A stretch of DNA of 64,000 nt from Candidatus Gastranaerophilales bacterium (GCA_944325005.1 CALUYO010000001.1:269646-333645), one strand, 5' to 3'; positions 36,288-45,108 are shown, counted from the first letter of the stretch. The notes: generated by a model not told the origin, from the letters alone. Program-made: numbers and translations.

Positions 36288-36605
36288 CTATTTTGGAAGC
36301 CTTTTAAAATAGTCTTGTTCTGAGAGTGCTTTTGCAGTATTGAGATATTTCATTAAGATTCCTTTTAATTCTTGACGCATTATAGATGAAGTTACAGGAT
36401 ATCCGTTTTCCTGCTCGTACATTTTAAGGGCCTGAGCTAATGTCGAATATCCTTTTTTTAAACCTGTTTCAAGTTCTTTATTTTTTGTTGTTGAAACAAT
36501 TGCGGGAAGCGTTAATGCAGCAACTACCCCGATAATTCCCAGAGTAATTAAAACTTCAGCAAGTGTAAATGTTTTATTACTGCAAGGTTTAATTTTTGTG
36601 AACAT
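36288..36605 (-). CDS. short prepilin-like protein without G tract
   Basis: A 105-residue protein with a 12-residue basic leader, the signature KTFTLAEVLITLGIIGVVAAL and only about 75 residues after it, far fewer than the 200 of its relatives. Thr instead of Gly or Ala precedes the cleavage-site Phe. It has no homopolymer, and the start, which is nearly back to back with the HTH gene at 36609, has no SD. It may be a minor pseudopilin or a truncated copy that ends after the conserved helix region. Confidence 0.6.
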   Translation of the reverse strand: MFTKIKPCSNKTFTLAEVLITLGIIGVVAALTLPAIVSTTKNKELETGLKKGYSTLAQALKMYEQENGYPVTSSIMRQELKGILMKYLNTAKALSEQDYFKRLPK

Positions 36606-36608
36606 TAT

Positions 36609-36791
36609 ATGGAAGATGTTATTGATCTCAACACATGCAGAAAAACTAAAGCTTTTAGGACAGCAAATAAAAAACTGAGAAAATCACGTGGATTTTCTCA
36701 GTTAAATCTTTCTGTAAAATTGGGTATAACACGTGAACATTTATCAAAAATTGAACGCGGAGTTACTTTTAAAGATATTTCAAATTTCTAA
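36609..36791 (+). CDS. short XRE-type helix-turn-helix protein, probably truncated
   Basis: 60 residues. The segment LRKSRGFSQLNLSVKLGITREHLSKIERG is a clear XRE/Cro helix-turn-helix. The usual last two helices are missing after KDISNF, so the fold is incomplete. It begins four bases from the divergent short prepilin gene. It could be a remnant of a regulator or a minimal DNA-binding protein. Confidence 0.5.
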   Translation: MEDVIDLNTCRKTKAFRTANKKLRKSRGFSQLNLSVKLGITREHLSKIERGVTFKDISNF

Positions 36792-36808
36792 AGTAAACTG
36801 GTAATACT

Positions 36809-37587
36809 TTACCAGGGATAGTTATCAGGGATTTTCCATCCGTTTACTTCAATTAATCGTCCGCAATAAAAGTTTCTATACTTCTGATTGTTGGTTTTAT
36901 AGCATCCATATCCATGTGGTGACGCTGTCGTTAGAATATCATTATCTTGGTATAAAGCACCCCAAAACTTAATTTTATAGCCTATGCCATAAAAGTTGTA
37001 TGCGTCAAACACAAAGACATCTCTTCCCATTTTATTTAAGCCTTTCTGTCCGTTGATGTCAGCCAATAACCATATATATCCGTTTGGGATATTTGCAAAA
37101 AATGCCAGTATGACTCCATTGTTTAATAAAAGATAAAGCTTTATACCTGCAAAAAGTTGACTGCCATCCTCATTTAATAGCATTTTGTAATCAGGCATAT
37201 CAGATGATTTAACAATTTTTGCTCCTTGAAAATATGGTAAATAATACTGCTCAACAAAGGGGGCGATACAATCATACTCATAGCATTCTTTTTCCGGATA
37301 AGTCCAATCTGGCATAGGACCATTGTCGATTTCTGATAATTTTACTGCATTATTCAAATCAGAATAAACTTTTCTAAGCTGAACTACAGTTTGATGTTTC
37401 TGGTAATTTGTAATTAATGCCGGCATGGTCAAAGCAGCAATGATGCCTATAATCCCGAGAGTGATTAACACTTCTGCCAAAGTAAAAGCAAATAAATAAT
37501 TACTTAAATTTTTAAAAGTCCTGATATGGCACGTTAAATGGCATGTTTGCGGGGGGGGGGCAATCTCAAAGCTCCTTGTTTAAACAT
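36809..37587 (-). pseudogene. prepilin-like gene split by a C10 tract (phase OFF), locus 5
   Basis: The start at 37587 follows AGGAGG and encodes MFKQGALRLPPPRKHAI, then a stop. Adding one C gives an uninterrupted 259-residue protein: MFKQGALRLPPPPQTCHL, a further basic leader, then LFAFTLAEVLITLGIIG and a body ending CGRLIEVNGWKIPDNYPW. No in-frame ATG lies between tract and signature, so expression should depend on tract length. The first eight codons resemble those of locus 3, which points to a shared cassette. Confidence 0.8.
37551..37560. repeat. homopolymer G10 tract, locus 5
   Basis: Ten G on the + strand (C on the coding strand), after codon 9. Eleven would restore the frame. The flank CAATCTCAAAGCTCCTTGT aligns with loci 1, 2 and 3. 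Confidence 0.95.
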
Positions 37588-37662
37588 TTTTCAGCCTCCT
37601 ATGCTTATACTTATATGTATTATAAACTCTTTTCCCTTGTTTTTCAAGTCCTAAGGTGATTT

Positions 37663-38154
37663 TTATTTTTCTTTTTTTTCGTTTTCTGTTACTTTTTCTT
37701 TTTCAGAGGTTTCAGGTTCTTCTTCAGAAACATAATCTTCATCGTCATCATCATTATTTTCATCTTCAGTTTCTTCAAAATCCCCTTCATCGTCAAGGTC
37801 TTCATCTTCTGCGTATTCAACATCCGAGCTATCTTCGGACGCTTCAAGAGCTGCTTTAATTTCTTCTTCGTCTTTAGCCCTTATAACAGGAATTGAAAGC
37901 ATTAGGGCAACCTGATCTCCGTCTTGTTCAAGATTAAGTTCAAGAGCATCTTTGTCCATTTCAACATATTTGGAAAGAAGTTCTACTAATTCTTTACGCA
38001 TACGTTCCATAAGCTCCGGAGTAAGATTTGTCCTATCCTGCATCAGTACGACTCTTAATCTGTTGCAGGCTGTTTCTTTTGCAGTTTCTGTCTCCTGTGT
38101 CTCTGTCTGGCGGAAAAATCCAATGACTTTATTGTATAAATTTGCGAGTATCAT
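37663..38154 (-). CDS. minE: cell division topological factor MinE with acidic tail
   Basis: Stimulates MinD ATPase to drive pole-to-pole Min oscillation. The MinE core is at about 25-95: ACNRLRVVLMQDRTNLTPEL, the anti-MinCD helix region and DGDQVALMLSIPV. It is preceded by an amphipathic membrane-binding start (MILANLYNKVIGFF). A highly acidic, low-complexity tail of about 65 residues (Asp and Glu) follows, making the protein 163 residues against about 90 in E. coli. It follows minD by one base. Confidence 0.9.
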   Translation of the reverse strand: MILANLYNKVIGFFRQTETQETETAKETACNRLRVVLMQDRTNLTPELMERMRKELVELLSKYVEMDKDALELNLEQDGDQVALMLSIPVIRAKDEEEIKAALEASEDSSDVEYAEDEDLDDEGDFEETEDENNDDDDEDYVSEEEPETSEKEKVTENEKKEK

Positions 38155-38155
38155 A

Positions 38156-38974
38156 TTATGATTTCTCCTTTCCCATCAAACCTGAAAAGAATTTTTTCAT
38201 TTTTGCCATTACCCCTTGGGGTTCTTCAAGATTTAAAAACGGAACATCCTCTCCAATAATTCTTCTCGCTACATTGTTGTAAGCTTTTCCTGCTAGTGAT
38301 TTTTCGTCATTTACAATAGGTTCGCCCTTATTTGTTGAAGTTATAATCCCCGTATCTTCTGGAATTATACCTATTAGATCGGCAGAAAGGATTTCAACAA
38401 CATCTTCTACGCTCATCATATCATTTGATTTTATGAGATTTGGTCTTACCCTGTTTAACAGTAACTTGTAAGATTTAATTTCTTCTTTAGCTTCTAATAG
38501 TCCGATAATTCTGTCTGCATCTCTGACTGCTGACATTTCAGGGGTTGTGACTACTATCGCTTCTGATGCACCGGCTACAGCATTCTGGAAACCCTGTTCA
38601 ATTCCTGCAGGACAGTCAACAAGAATAAAATCAAAATCTTTTTTTAACTGATCGCATATATCTTTTAATTGTTCTTCTGTTACAGCCGATTTATCACGTG
38701 TTTGAGCTGCTGCCAGAAGGCAAAGATTTGGATTTCTTTTATCTTTTACAAGAGCTTGTTTAAGTTTACAGCGTTCTTCAACAACATCTACTATTGTATA
38801 AACTATTCTGTTTTCCAGACCTAGCAATAAATCTAAATTTCTTAATCCCAAGTCGGTGTCAATCATTACAACCTTCTTGCCTGCTTTGGCAAGAGCTGTT
38901 CCGATATTGGCATTTGTTGTAGTTTTACCTACACCGCCCTTTCCGGATGTTATTACGATAACTCTACCGCTCAT
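38156..38974 (-). CDS. minD: septum site-determining protein MinD
   Basis: The membrane ATPase of the Min system. 272 residues with the deviant Walker A SGKGGVGKTTTNANIG at about 10-25, DTDLGLRNLDLLLGLE, and VDCPAGIEQGF. The C-terminal amphipathic helix (VMAKMKKFFSGLMGK) should bind the membrane when ATP is bound. Middle gene of minC-minD-minE. Confidence 0.97.
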   Translation of the reverse strand: MSGRVIVITSGKGGVGKTTTNANIGTALAKAGKKVVMIDTDLGLRNLDLLLGLENRIVYTIVDVVEERCKLKQALVKDKRNPNLCLLAAAQTRDKSAVTEEQLKDICDQLKKDFDFILVDCPAGIEQGFQNAVAGASEAIVVTTPEMSAVRDADRIIGLLEAKEEIKSYKLLLNRVRPNLIKSNDMMSVEDVVEILSADLIGIIPEDTGIITSTNKGEPIVNDEKSLAGKAYNNVARRIIGEDVPFLNLEEPQGVMAKMKKFFSGLMGKEKS

Positions 38975-38987
38975 TATTTCTCCTTTT

Positions 38988-40055
38988 TTATGATTCGTGT
39001 ATTTTGCGTATAATTATTTGTTTTTTGTATATACAGGCTTCTTCGGGGATAAATGTATCTGTTTTTTGGATATAAGGAATATTAATGTTATCCGGACGTC
39101 TTGCAAATGTATCAGCTATTCTTAATTGAATTGCATTCATTTTCAATGCACGGATACGTGCATACTGATTTCCTGCCGAACCTGCATGGGCTATTCCGCC
39201 CAAAATTCCCCATACTGTAATATCACCTTTAGCAATAATTTCAGATCCCGGATTTGCATCGCCGATTATAACAATGTTACCGTCGGAAGTTATGCTTTGA
39301 CCGGAACGCAACGTCCTTTGAATATACAAGGTCGGAAGTTTTTCTGTTTCTCTCAATGATTTTCGCAGATCATCAAGGTTATAGTCAATATCCTCAATAT
39401 CTTCCCCGTTGATTTTGTTTGCATTTTCGAGTTCTTTGTTAAAATCTTTAAGTTCTTCTGCAGGATTGAAATCCTGAGTTTCTATTGGGGCAGAACTTTT
39501 TAAAACAGTTTCTACCTTATTAAGTACGGGAGTTTCTTTCATCTGCTCAAATTCTGCTTTATCAATAGTTTCCATCTGTGTTTCGGATTTTATTTCATTA
39601 AGAGGTTCAACGGGGGCAGCAGGAGCATCTTCCTGTAATTTTTTCAAATCTTTTTCCTGTGCAAAAGTTTTTATTTCTGTATTTTCGTCCCCGAATATTT
39701 TGTCTAAGGCTTTTTCTAGTTCTTTGTTAACTTTTTCCTGATCAGCATTAAACTCTGGCATTGGAACTTTATTTTCAAGCTCAGAAACTCTCAAATTAAG
39801 TTCTTCTGCGGATTTAACAGTATAATCCGAGTTTGTTGTAATGAATTCTATTTCTGAATTCATGGATTCAACAAGCGCTTTAATACTTGTAAGTTCAGTA
39901 GTTGTTAAGTCAACCGAGCCTAATTTTAAACAAACTTTTTTGCTCTGTGCATCAGGTAAATCCAGAACTCTGCTTAATTCGTAGATAATTTCAGAGGTCT
40001 TGTGAGCATTACTTACATCGACTATAAAACCGTTTTCAATGTATCCCTTATCCAT
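38988..40055 (-). CDS. minC: septum site-determining protein MinC with long linker
   Basis: Inhibits FtsZ assembly away from midcell. The C-terminal beta-helix domain (about 240-345) is clear: LRSGQSITSDGNIVIIGDAN, PGSEIIAKGDITVWGILGGI and HAGSAGN. Residues 1-100 form an N-terminal domain of MinC type. Between them lies an unusually long acidic, Lys/Glu-rich linker (about 110-230). At 355 residues it is much longer than the usual 220-230. First of the three min genes; GGAAAGG precedes the start. Confidence 0.9.
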   Translation of the reverse strand: MDKGYIENGFIVDVSNAHKTSEIIYELSRVLDLPDAQSKKVCLKLGSVDLTTTELTSIKALVESMNSEIEFITTNSDYTVKSAEELNLRVSELENKVPMPEFNADQEKVNKELEKALDKIFGDENTEIKTFAQEKDLKKLQEDAPAAPVEPLNEIKSETQMETIDKAEFEQMKETPVLNKVETVLKSSAPIETQDFNPAEELKDFNKELENANKINGEDIEDIDYNLDDLRKSLRETEKLPTLYIQRTLRSGQSITSDGNIVIIGDANPGSEIIAKGDITVWGILGGIAHAGSAGNQYARIRALKMNAIQLRIADTFARRPDNINIPYIQKTDTFIPEEACIYKKQIIIRKIHES

Positions 40056-40136
40056 ATTGAACCTTTCCGCAAATCTGTATATATTTCATGAACATACATG
40101 AAACATTCGGGAACATCAATGAATTATTTAGTTTAA

Positions 40137-41006
40137 TTAAGCAATTGTATAATTTTTGTAGTTATTGTAGATTTCGTTTACATATTTTTGAGTTTCTTTA
40201 AACGGCGGGATGCCATTGTATTTATCAACATTTCCGGGTCCTGCATTATATGCAGCAAGTGCAAGTTTTATATCTCCGTTGTATCTTGTAAGCAAAGACT
40301 TCATATATCTAACGCCGCCTTCTATATTCTGAACAGGATCAAACGGGTCTTTTACTCCAAGATCTTTTGCGGTAGCCGGCATTAACTGCATAAGTCCCTG
40401 AGCCCCTGCTTTTGACCTTGCATTAGGGTTGAAGCTTGATTCTTTGTCAATCATTGCAAGTATAAGTTTTTCATCTATATTGTATTTTTTTGCAATATCA
40501 CAGGCAATAGATACAAGTTCTGTTTTCTGAAGAATTTTTTTAGAAGCTGTTTTTACTTTTACAGGTGTGGAAGTTTTTGTTTTTTCAACCGATTTTTTTG
40601 ATTTAATTTTCTGTTCAGGTTGAATTTTTATTTCCGGCTCGGATGTCCGCCTTTTTAAAAGTGTGTTAAATTTGTATTCTTGCAGATTTGAATTTAATTG
40701 ATTTGTATAGTTATTAAGCACTTCAATTTGTGAAACGAGTGAAGGTATACTGTAATTAAATACGGGATTAATATAAGCCGGCATCGCAAAAATATTGTTA
40801 TATGGATTGAACAACGGCATTGAAAAGGGCCGGTTAAATGAAAATAAATTCATTTGTGCGGGCATGAAGTTAAACAGCGAATTAAAAATTCCGAATCTGA
40901 AACCGGAGTTGAATGCATTACATCCGCATCCTCCCCAGAAAGGCATAGGTGTCGGCATAAAACTGTTTATATAAAAGTTGTTAAATCCCCAATTATAAAT
41001 ACTCAT
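40137..41006 (-). CDS. lytic transglycosylase (SLT domain)
   Basis: Cleaves peptidoglycan glycan strands. The C-terminal SLT domain (about 165-285) has the catalytic Glu in [14 protein letters not shown], then [18 protein letters not shown] and [20 protein letters not shown]. The first 100 residues are odd: very rich in Phe, Asn, Pro and Met ([14 protein letters not shown]) with no standard signal peptide. A basic linker joins the two. How it reaches the periplasm is unclear. Confidence 0.85.
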   Translation of the reverse strand: MSIYNWGFNNFYINSFMPTPMPFWGGCGCNAFNSGFRFGIFNSLFNFMPAQMNLFSFNRPFSMPLFNPYNNIFAMPAYINPVFNYSIPSLVSQIEVLNNYTNQLNSNLQEYKFNTLLKRRTSEPEIKIQPEQKIKSKKSVEKTKTSTPVKVKTASKKILQKTELVSIACDIAKKYNIDEKLILAMIDKESSFNPNARSKAGAQGLMQLMPATAKDLGVKDPFDPVQNIEGGVRYMKSLLTRYNGDIKLALAAYNAGPGNVDKYNGIPPFKETQKYVNEIYNNYKNYTIA

Positions 41007-41165
41007 TTTTATCCCTGAAGTTATCCCCTGTATATATAAAGTATTTGTTTGGAAAGAAATTGATAAATATTTTCATGCATGTTAAAAATTGTTAAAAAAT
41101 AATAACTATTAACTAATGTAAATTTATATTTTTATTATATTATATATTTTAGGGACAGAGAATTT

Positions 41166-41852
41166 ATGATTTTTAACGAAACAAAAACACATGAAATTAC
41201 GGTAGACGTAGTTATAGTTACAATGAAAAATAATGCCTTACAGGTTTTGCTCGTTAAACGTCTTAATGAGCCGTTTAAAGATAAATGGGCTATCCCGGGA
41301 GGTTATGTAAGATTATCCGAAAACCTTGATCAGGCTGCTTTAAGAGTATTAAAAGAACGTACGGATATTGATAATGTATATTTGGAACAGTTATATACAT
41401 TTGGAGATCCTCTCCGTCACCCTAACGCCAGAGTTATAACATGCGCATATTTTGCCCTTGTCAGGGCGGAAGATATTCAAATCGTTCCGACACCGGAACT
41501 TGGATGGCATAAGATTTCTGATTTGCCTCCTCTTGCATTTGACCACAAGGAAATTATTGAATATTCTTTGAAAAGAACACGTGAAAGACTGGAATTATGC
41601 CCTGTTGCATACCAGCTTTTGAATGAAAAGTTTACACTAACCGAAATGCAGAAAGCTTACGAGTTGATTATGGGTAAAAAACTTGATAAGCGCAATTTTA
41701 GAAAAAAAGCTCTTTCAACTGATGGTTTGATTGAACTTGATGAATTTACAAAATCTTCGTCAAAAAGACCCGCAAGATTATACACTTTCGAAAATATCAA
41801 ATTGAATTCAAAAAGAGCCCACTTTATTTCTAAGAAAAAGGAGAAAAAATAA
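41166..41852 (+). CDS. Nudix-fold transcriptional regulator (NrtR-like)
   Basis: 228 residues: an N-terminal Nudix domain (about 10-140) and a C-terminal winged helix (about 150-215), the layout of NrtR, which represses NAD genes and responds to ADP-ribose. The Nudix box GYVRLSENLDQAALRVLKER lacks two of the catalytic glutamates (RVLKER in place of REXXEE), so it probably binds but does not hydrolyse its ligand. AGGGA precedes the start. nadA 40 kb away is a conceivable target; I cannot identify an operator. Confidence 0.75.
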   Translation: MIFNETKTHEITVDVVIVTMKNNALQVLLVKRLNEPFKDKWAIPGGYVRLSENLDQAALRVLKERTDIDNVYLEQLYTFGDPLRHPNARVITCAYFALVRAEDIQIVPTPELGWHKISDLPPLAFDHKEIIEYSLKRTRERLELCPVAYQLLNEKFTLTEMQKAYELIMGKKLDKRNFRKKALSTDGLIELDEFTKSSSKRPARLYTFENIKLNSKRAHFISKKKEKK

Positions 41853-42080
41853 ATGTTATTAAATTTTGTTTGGGCAATACAGATAATTTCAGCTTTATTG
41901 TTGATAATTTTGATTCTGTTGCATTCACCGAAAGGTGATGGTATCGCAGGAATCGGCGGAGCTTCTCATGTTTTTGCTTCTCAAAAGAGTGCGGAAAAGG
42001 GATTAAACAAGCTTACAGCAATAGTTTCTGCAATATTTTTAATCTGTACATTCCTCTTAGGATTTGGTATTATTAAATAA
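41853..42080 (+). CDS. secG: protein-export membrane protein SecG
   Basis: The small accessory subunit of SecYEG. 75 residues, two membrane segments (about 5-22 and 52-72), joined by the conserved loop LLHSPKGDGIAGIGGA. AAGGAG overlaps the end of the Nudix gene, so the two are co-transcribed, and tcdA follows after two bases. Confidence 0.93.
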   Translation: MLLNFVWAIQIISALLLIILILLHSPKGDGIAGIGGASHVFASQKSAEKGLNKLTAIVSAIFLICTFLLGFGIIK

Positions 42081-42082
42081 AT

Positions 42083-42829
42083 ATGACTGAAATATTTTCA
42101 AGGAATAAATTGTTTTGGGGAGAAGATAATCAAAATCTTCTCTCCTCAAAGCATGTCGCAGTATTCGGACTCGGCGGTGTGGGAGGTTTTTGTGCGGAAG
42201 CTCTTGCAAGAGCAGGTGTCGGAGAATTAACAATAATTGATTTCGATACAGTTTCCCAATCCAATATTAACAGACAGCTTGTGGCATTGCATTCTACTGT
42301 CGGTCAAAGCAAGGCAAAGCTTTTTGAAGAAAGATTGAAAGATATTAATCCGGATATTAAATTGAATGTAATTGAGGATTTTTATACAGGAAATATTGAT
42401 TTATCTAAAATTGATTATGTTGCTGATGCAATTGATACAATGCGTTCAAAAATTGAACTTTTGGAAAAATGCGTAAGAAATGGTATTCCTGTTATAAGTT
42501 CAATGGGGGCAGGTAACAGAATTGACCCGTCAAAGCTTTATATTTCTGATATTTCGGAAATCGAAAATAAAAATGCACCGTTTGTTTCAAATATAATTTA
42601 TCAACTTAAAAAGCGCGGAATTGAAAAAGGAATTACCGTTGTTGCCAGCCGTGAAAAACCTTTTGTTCAGGAAAAATTTTTATCAAGCGAAAAGGTTAAA
42701 ACAAAAAATGGCGACAATATTGAGTTTACAAAAATCACCCCGTCATCAACTCCGTTTGTCGCAAGTTGTGCGGGTATTTTTATGGCATCTTTTATTGTGC
42801 AGAGTTTTTTAAAGGAGTACAAATCATGA
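42083..42829 (+). CDS. tcdA: tRNA threonylcarbamoyladenosine dehydratase
   Basis: Converts t6A37 of ANN-decoding tRNAs to its cyclic form using ATP. An E1/ThiF-type fold of 248 residues: GLGGVGGFCAEALARAGVG nucleotide loop, IDFDTVSQSNINRQ, and DAIDTMRSKIELL. The final KEYKS-TGA overlaps the next ATG, so the following SDR gene is coupled. HesA/MoeB relatives are possible, but length and motifs suit TcdA. Confidence 0.88.
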   Translation: MTEIFSRNKLFWGEDNQNLLSSKHVAVFGLGGVGGFCAEALARAGVGELTIIDFDTVSQSNINRQLVALHSTVGQSKAKLFEERLKDINPDIKLNVIEDFYTGNIDLSKIDYVADAIDTMRSKIELLEKCVRNGIPVISSMGAGNRIDPSKLYISDISEIENKNAPFVSNIIYQLKKRGIEKGITVVASREKPFVQEKFLSSEKVKTKNGDNIEFTKITPSSTPFVASCAGIFMASFIVQSFLKEYKS

Positions 42830-43527
42830 ATATACTGGTAACCGGAGCTTCTAAAGGAATAGGCAACGCAATTGCACGTGAGTTGCAAAACACCGGTGAA
42901 GTTTATGTTACCGGACGTAATGAACAGGCACTGACGGCTTGTAATGCAAAAGGTTTTTGCGTGTGTGACCTCTCGAAAGATATAAATAATCTTTCAAAGT
43001 TTATTGAGGATAAGAATATTGATGTACTTATAAATAATGCAGGAGAATATATTTATGCGGGGTTGGAAACTATGAATATTGCAGATATTCAAAGGCTTTA
43101 CCAGACTAATTTAATTGCTCCTGCATATCTTATATCAAAAGCAATTCCTCATATGAAGGAGCATCGCTGGGGAAGAATTATAAATATAGGTTCGATATCA
43201 GGTGTTATGGGAGAGGCCTATGCGAGTATTTATTCCTCGTCTAAATCCGGGTTGATAGGGTTAACAAAAGCTTTGGCTCTGGAGCTTGCGGAATTTAATA
43301 TAACAGTTAATACAATAAATCCCGGATGGGTTGAAACTGATTTAGGCATGAATTCTATAGAGGACAGTGAGTTTTCTAAAGATGAAATTATTGATACAAT
43401 TCCGCAGAAACGTTTTGTAAAACCTGAAGAAGTTGCAAAACTTTGCAAGTATTTGATTTCCGAAGATGCTAAGGGGATTACCGGTCAGTCAATAAATCTT
43501 TGTGCGGGTTTGAGTGTAGGGATATAA
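42826..43527 (+). CDS. short-chain dehydrogenase/reductase
   Basis: 233 residues of classical SDR type. It has the NAD(P) loop TGASKGIGNAIA, NNAGEY, the catalytic Ser in GSISGVMG, and YSSSKSG with the Tyr-x-x-x-Lys pair. The end TGQSINLCAGLSVGI resembles FabG-type enzymes. The start at 42826 has AAGGAG and overlaps tcdA by four bases. Substrate unknown; being outside a fatty-acid cluster, a FabG role is only one option. Confidence 0.85.
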   Translation: MNILVTGASKGIGNAIARELQNTGEVYVTGRNEQALTACNAKGFCVCDLSKDINNLSKFIEDKNIDVLINNAGEYIYAGLETMNIADIQRLYQTNLIAPAYLISKAIPHMKEHRWGRIINIGSISGVMGEAYASIYSSSKSGLIGLTKALALELAEFNITVNTINPGWVETDLGMNSIEDSEFSKDEIIDTIPQKRFVKPEEVAKLCKYLISEDAKGITGQSINLCAGLSVGI

Positions 43528-44165
43528 TGAATAAAGATTTATTAACATATATAGAAACTATGATTATTCCTAAATATGCAGAGTTTGACAAAGGGCATGA
43601 TATTGAGCATGTCAAAACTGTTATTGGGGAAAGTCTGAAACTCGCTGAAAAATGCGGCGTAAATCTTGACTATGCTTATGTTATAGCTGCATATCATGAT
43701 TTGGGATTATGTGAAGGCAGAGAACTGCATCATATTGTTTCGGGAAAAATTCTTGAATTTGATATTCAATTGAGACAATGGTTTTCGCTGGAAGAAATAA
43801 AAATTATGAAAGAAGCTATAGAAGATCATAGAGCATCTTCTAAAAATCCGCCAAGAAGTATATACGGGAAAATAGTTGCCGAGGCTGACAGGGATATCAT
43901 ACCTTTGAAAATTATCAAACGAACAATTCAGTATTCAATAAAAAATACGCCGTCTCCGGATAAGGAAAGTCACTGGAAGCATCTTGTTGAACATATGAAA
44001 GAAAAATATGCTGAAGGTGGTTATATAAAGTTATGGTTTGATAATTCAAAAAACACGGAACGCTTAAATGAATTACGTAAGATAATTGCTGATAACAAGC
44101 AACTTCGTAACATTTTTGAAGATTTATATTCTAAAGAACTTTCTGAACAATGTCCTGTGCTGTAA
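43527..44165 (+). CDS. HD-domain hydrolase
   Basis: 212 residues. The HD metal-binding residues are His in GHDIEHVKTV, the HD pair in AAYHDLGL, and the Asp in EADRD. Small stand-alone HD proteins of this kind (YedJ-like) hydrolyse nucleotides or other phosphate esters. The ATG overlaps the last base of the SDR stop. The 3' end overlaps the converging GT9 gene by 35 bases. Confidence 0.8.
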   Translation: MNKDLLTYIETMIIPKYAEFDKGHDIEHVKTVIGESLKLAEKCGVNLDYAYVIAAYHDLGLCEGRELHHIVSGKILEFDIQLRQWFSLEEIKIMKEAIEDHRASSKNPPRSIYGKIVAEADRDIIPLKIIKRTIQYSIKNTPSPDKESHWKHLVEHMKEKYAEGGYIKLWFDNSKNTERLNELRKIIADNKQLRNIFEDLYSKELSEQCPVL

Positions 44166-45108
44166 TTTTTAAACAGTCAATGTTTTCGCAGGTAGTTTGT
44201 CTGTGTTCCCATAAACATGGTTTTATCGGGCAATTATCCTGAGCTTTAATTGCAATAACATTTTCAGATTGCGGAATTAATTTTTTGTCATCTGTTGGAC
44301 CAAATATTACATAAGTTTTAGTTCCCATTGCAACAGCAACATGCAAAGGAGCAGAATCAGAACAAATAAATTTTTCTGCTTTTCCAATTAATACAGCTAA
44401 ATCCCTTAAACTTTTTGTTTTACCGTACCAATCATCAAAAGTTTTGTTTTTTGTTTGTGAACGTATGGTTTCTATTACTTCCTTATCATCCGGACCACCT
44501 GCTAATATAACGTGTTTACCTTTTTCTATAAGTAAGTCAACGGTTTGTGCCCAGATATCAGCAGGAATTGTTTTAATCATACCTTTCTGCACACTCATTT
44601 TACTTACGCCCGGGTGAATTAAAACAGAATTAGCGATTTTTTCCTGTTTTTTTATATTAATTTCAGGGAGATAGGTTTTGTGATGCGTAACAGGGGTTAC
44701 GAGATCATGGTACATTGCACAGGCGTACTGTTTTTTGTTTAGAGGCACTGCTTTAGTCAATAAAATTCGGCTTAATTTACCTGTATCATAGCCGTATCTC
44801 TGTTTAATCCCTGTTAGTGTCAAAAGGATACTGATTAATTTGTTCCCGCCGGATGATACAACCATATCAAAATGACCTTTACGGGCGAGGTATACCAGTT
44901 TTAAAAGTTCTGTGTATTTATTTTTTCCTTTAACATCAATAAGAAACAAATCATCTATAATATTTGTTAAATCTTTAACGCTCTTGCTTCTCGGCTCAAG
45001 TGCAAGTGTAATTTTTGAGTCTGGAAATTCTTTTTTTAAAGATATTAGTGCCGGCAGAAAAAATATCTCATCACCTATGCCACCGAAATTTATTGCTAAA
45101 ATATTCAT
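44131..45108 (-). CDS. glycosyltransferase family 9 (heptosyltransferase-like)
   Basis: A GT-B fold transferase of the ADP-heptose:LPS type, acting at the cytoplasmic face in LPS core synthesis. The N-terminus NILAINFGGIGDEIFFLPALISLK is characteristic, as are ILAGGPDDKEVI and ICSDSAPLHVAVAMGTKTYVIFGPTD. The end has a cysteine cluster (CPIKPCLWEHRQTTC). ATG 45108 is six bases after TATAAT (45120-45115) with no SD, so it is probably leaderless. Confidence 0.85.
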   Translation of the reverse strand: MNILAINFGGIGDEIFFLPALISLKKEFPDSKITLALEPRSKSVKDLTNIIDDLFLIDVKGKNKYTELLKLVYLARKGHFDMVVSSGGNKLISILLTLTGIKQRYGYDTGKLSRILLTKAVPLNKKQYACAMYHDLVTPVTHHKTYLPEINIKKQEKIANSVLIHPGVSKMSVQKGMIKTIPADIWAQTVDLLIEKGKHVILAGGPDDKEVIETIRSQTKNKTFDDWYGKTKSLRDLAVLIGKAEKFICSDSAPLHVAVAMGTKTYVIFGPTDDKKLIPQSENVIAIKAQDNCPIKPCLWEHRQTTCENIDCLKITAQDIVQKVL

